Of a DNA stretch of 6,120 nucleotides, positions 6,098-6,120 are shown piece after piece. The notes under the pieces are model-generated. The model ran no database searches. It was not told where the DNA came from and worked only from the letters and a program-made list of their open reading frames with translations. Within the stretch, counting starts at the first letter, position 1. The number at the start of each line of letters is the position of its first letter. The translations under genes were made by a program, and so were the position numbers. Where the stretch lies: positions 1-6,120 of the forward strand of contig JAJDDS010000629.1 in the NCBI GenBank assembly GCA_029260195.1, in the 5' to 3' direction. This DNA is from Phycisphaerae bacterium (GTDB lineage Bacteria; Planctomycetota; Phycisphaerae; UBA1845).

Positions 6098-6120
6098 GGC
6101 TGGACGTCTTCGGCGCCCAT

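Noticed and set aside
6049..6120. Minus-strand 23-codon frame entering from the right edge and ending in TAG at 6049-6051
   Set aside because: It could be the tail of a gene converging from outside (…RLAFVLGATPRARP), with G/C-rich third positions, but too little is visible and it overlaps the inverted repeat.

Overview
The window looks like an accessory (mobile or defence-type) stretch of a fairly GC-rich bacterial genome, with frequent GTG/TTG start candidates and G/C-rich third positions. Nothing fixes the taxon. The primase type at the left edge occurs in phages, plasmids and integrated elements of several GC-rich phyla (Planctomycetes and Actinobacteria among others), so any assignment would be a guess. 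I see no rRNA, tRNA, CRISPR array or insertion sequence.

Left part (1-776): the minus strand at the edge carries the 5' end of a gene for a phage/plasmid-type DNA primase/polymerase, cut off by the window. Divergent from it is a very small plus-strand gene (427-570, 47 aa) with a purine-rich ribosome site and a Cys-x-x-Cys-His tail. Its leader contains two mutually exclusive hairpins. The stretch 571-776 holds no convincing gene, only a bulged inverted repeat between two converging genes.

Centre (777-5392, minus strand): a two-gene operon fills about three quarters of the window. First comes a ~1037-residue SNF2/RapA-type helicase-like ATPase with an N-terminal SH3/Tudor-like domain, a complete set of helicase motifs and a long C-terminal region with coiled coils. 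After 23 bases follows a 492-residue Hsp70/actin-fold ATPase that has the nucleotide-binding domain but no substrate-binding domain. I infer a DNA-translocating or remodelling motor working with an Hsp70-like switch, in a context (next to a mobile-element primase) typical of candidate anti-phage or genome-conflict systems. I do not recognise it as one of the named systems.

Right part (5393-6120): about 340 bases of probable control region contain a perfect 16-base palindrome (5473-5488) and a hexanucleotide repeat. Then comes a plus-strand reading frame for a small two-helix membrane protein whose 5' end seems broken or frameshifted. The window closes with an inverted repeat (6037-6097).
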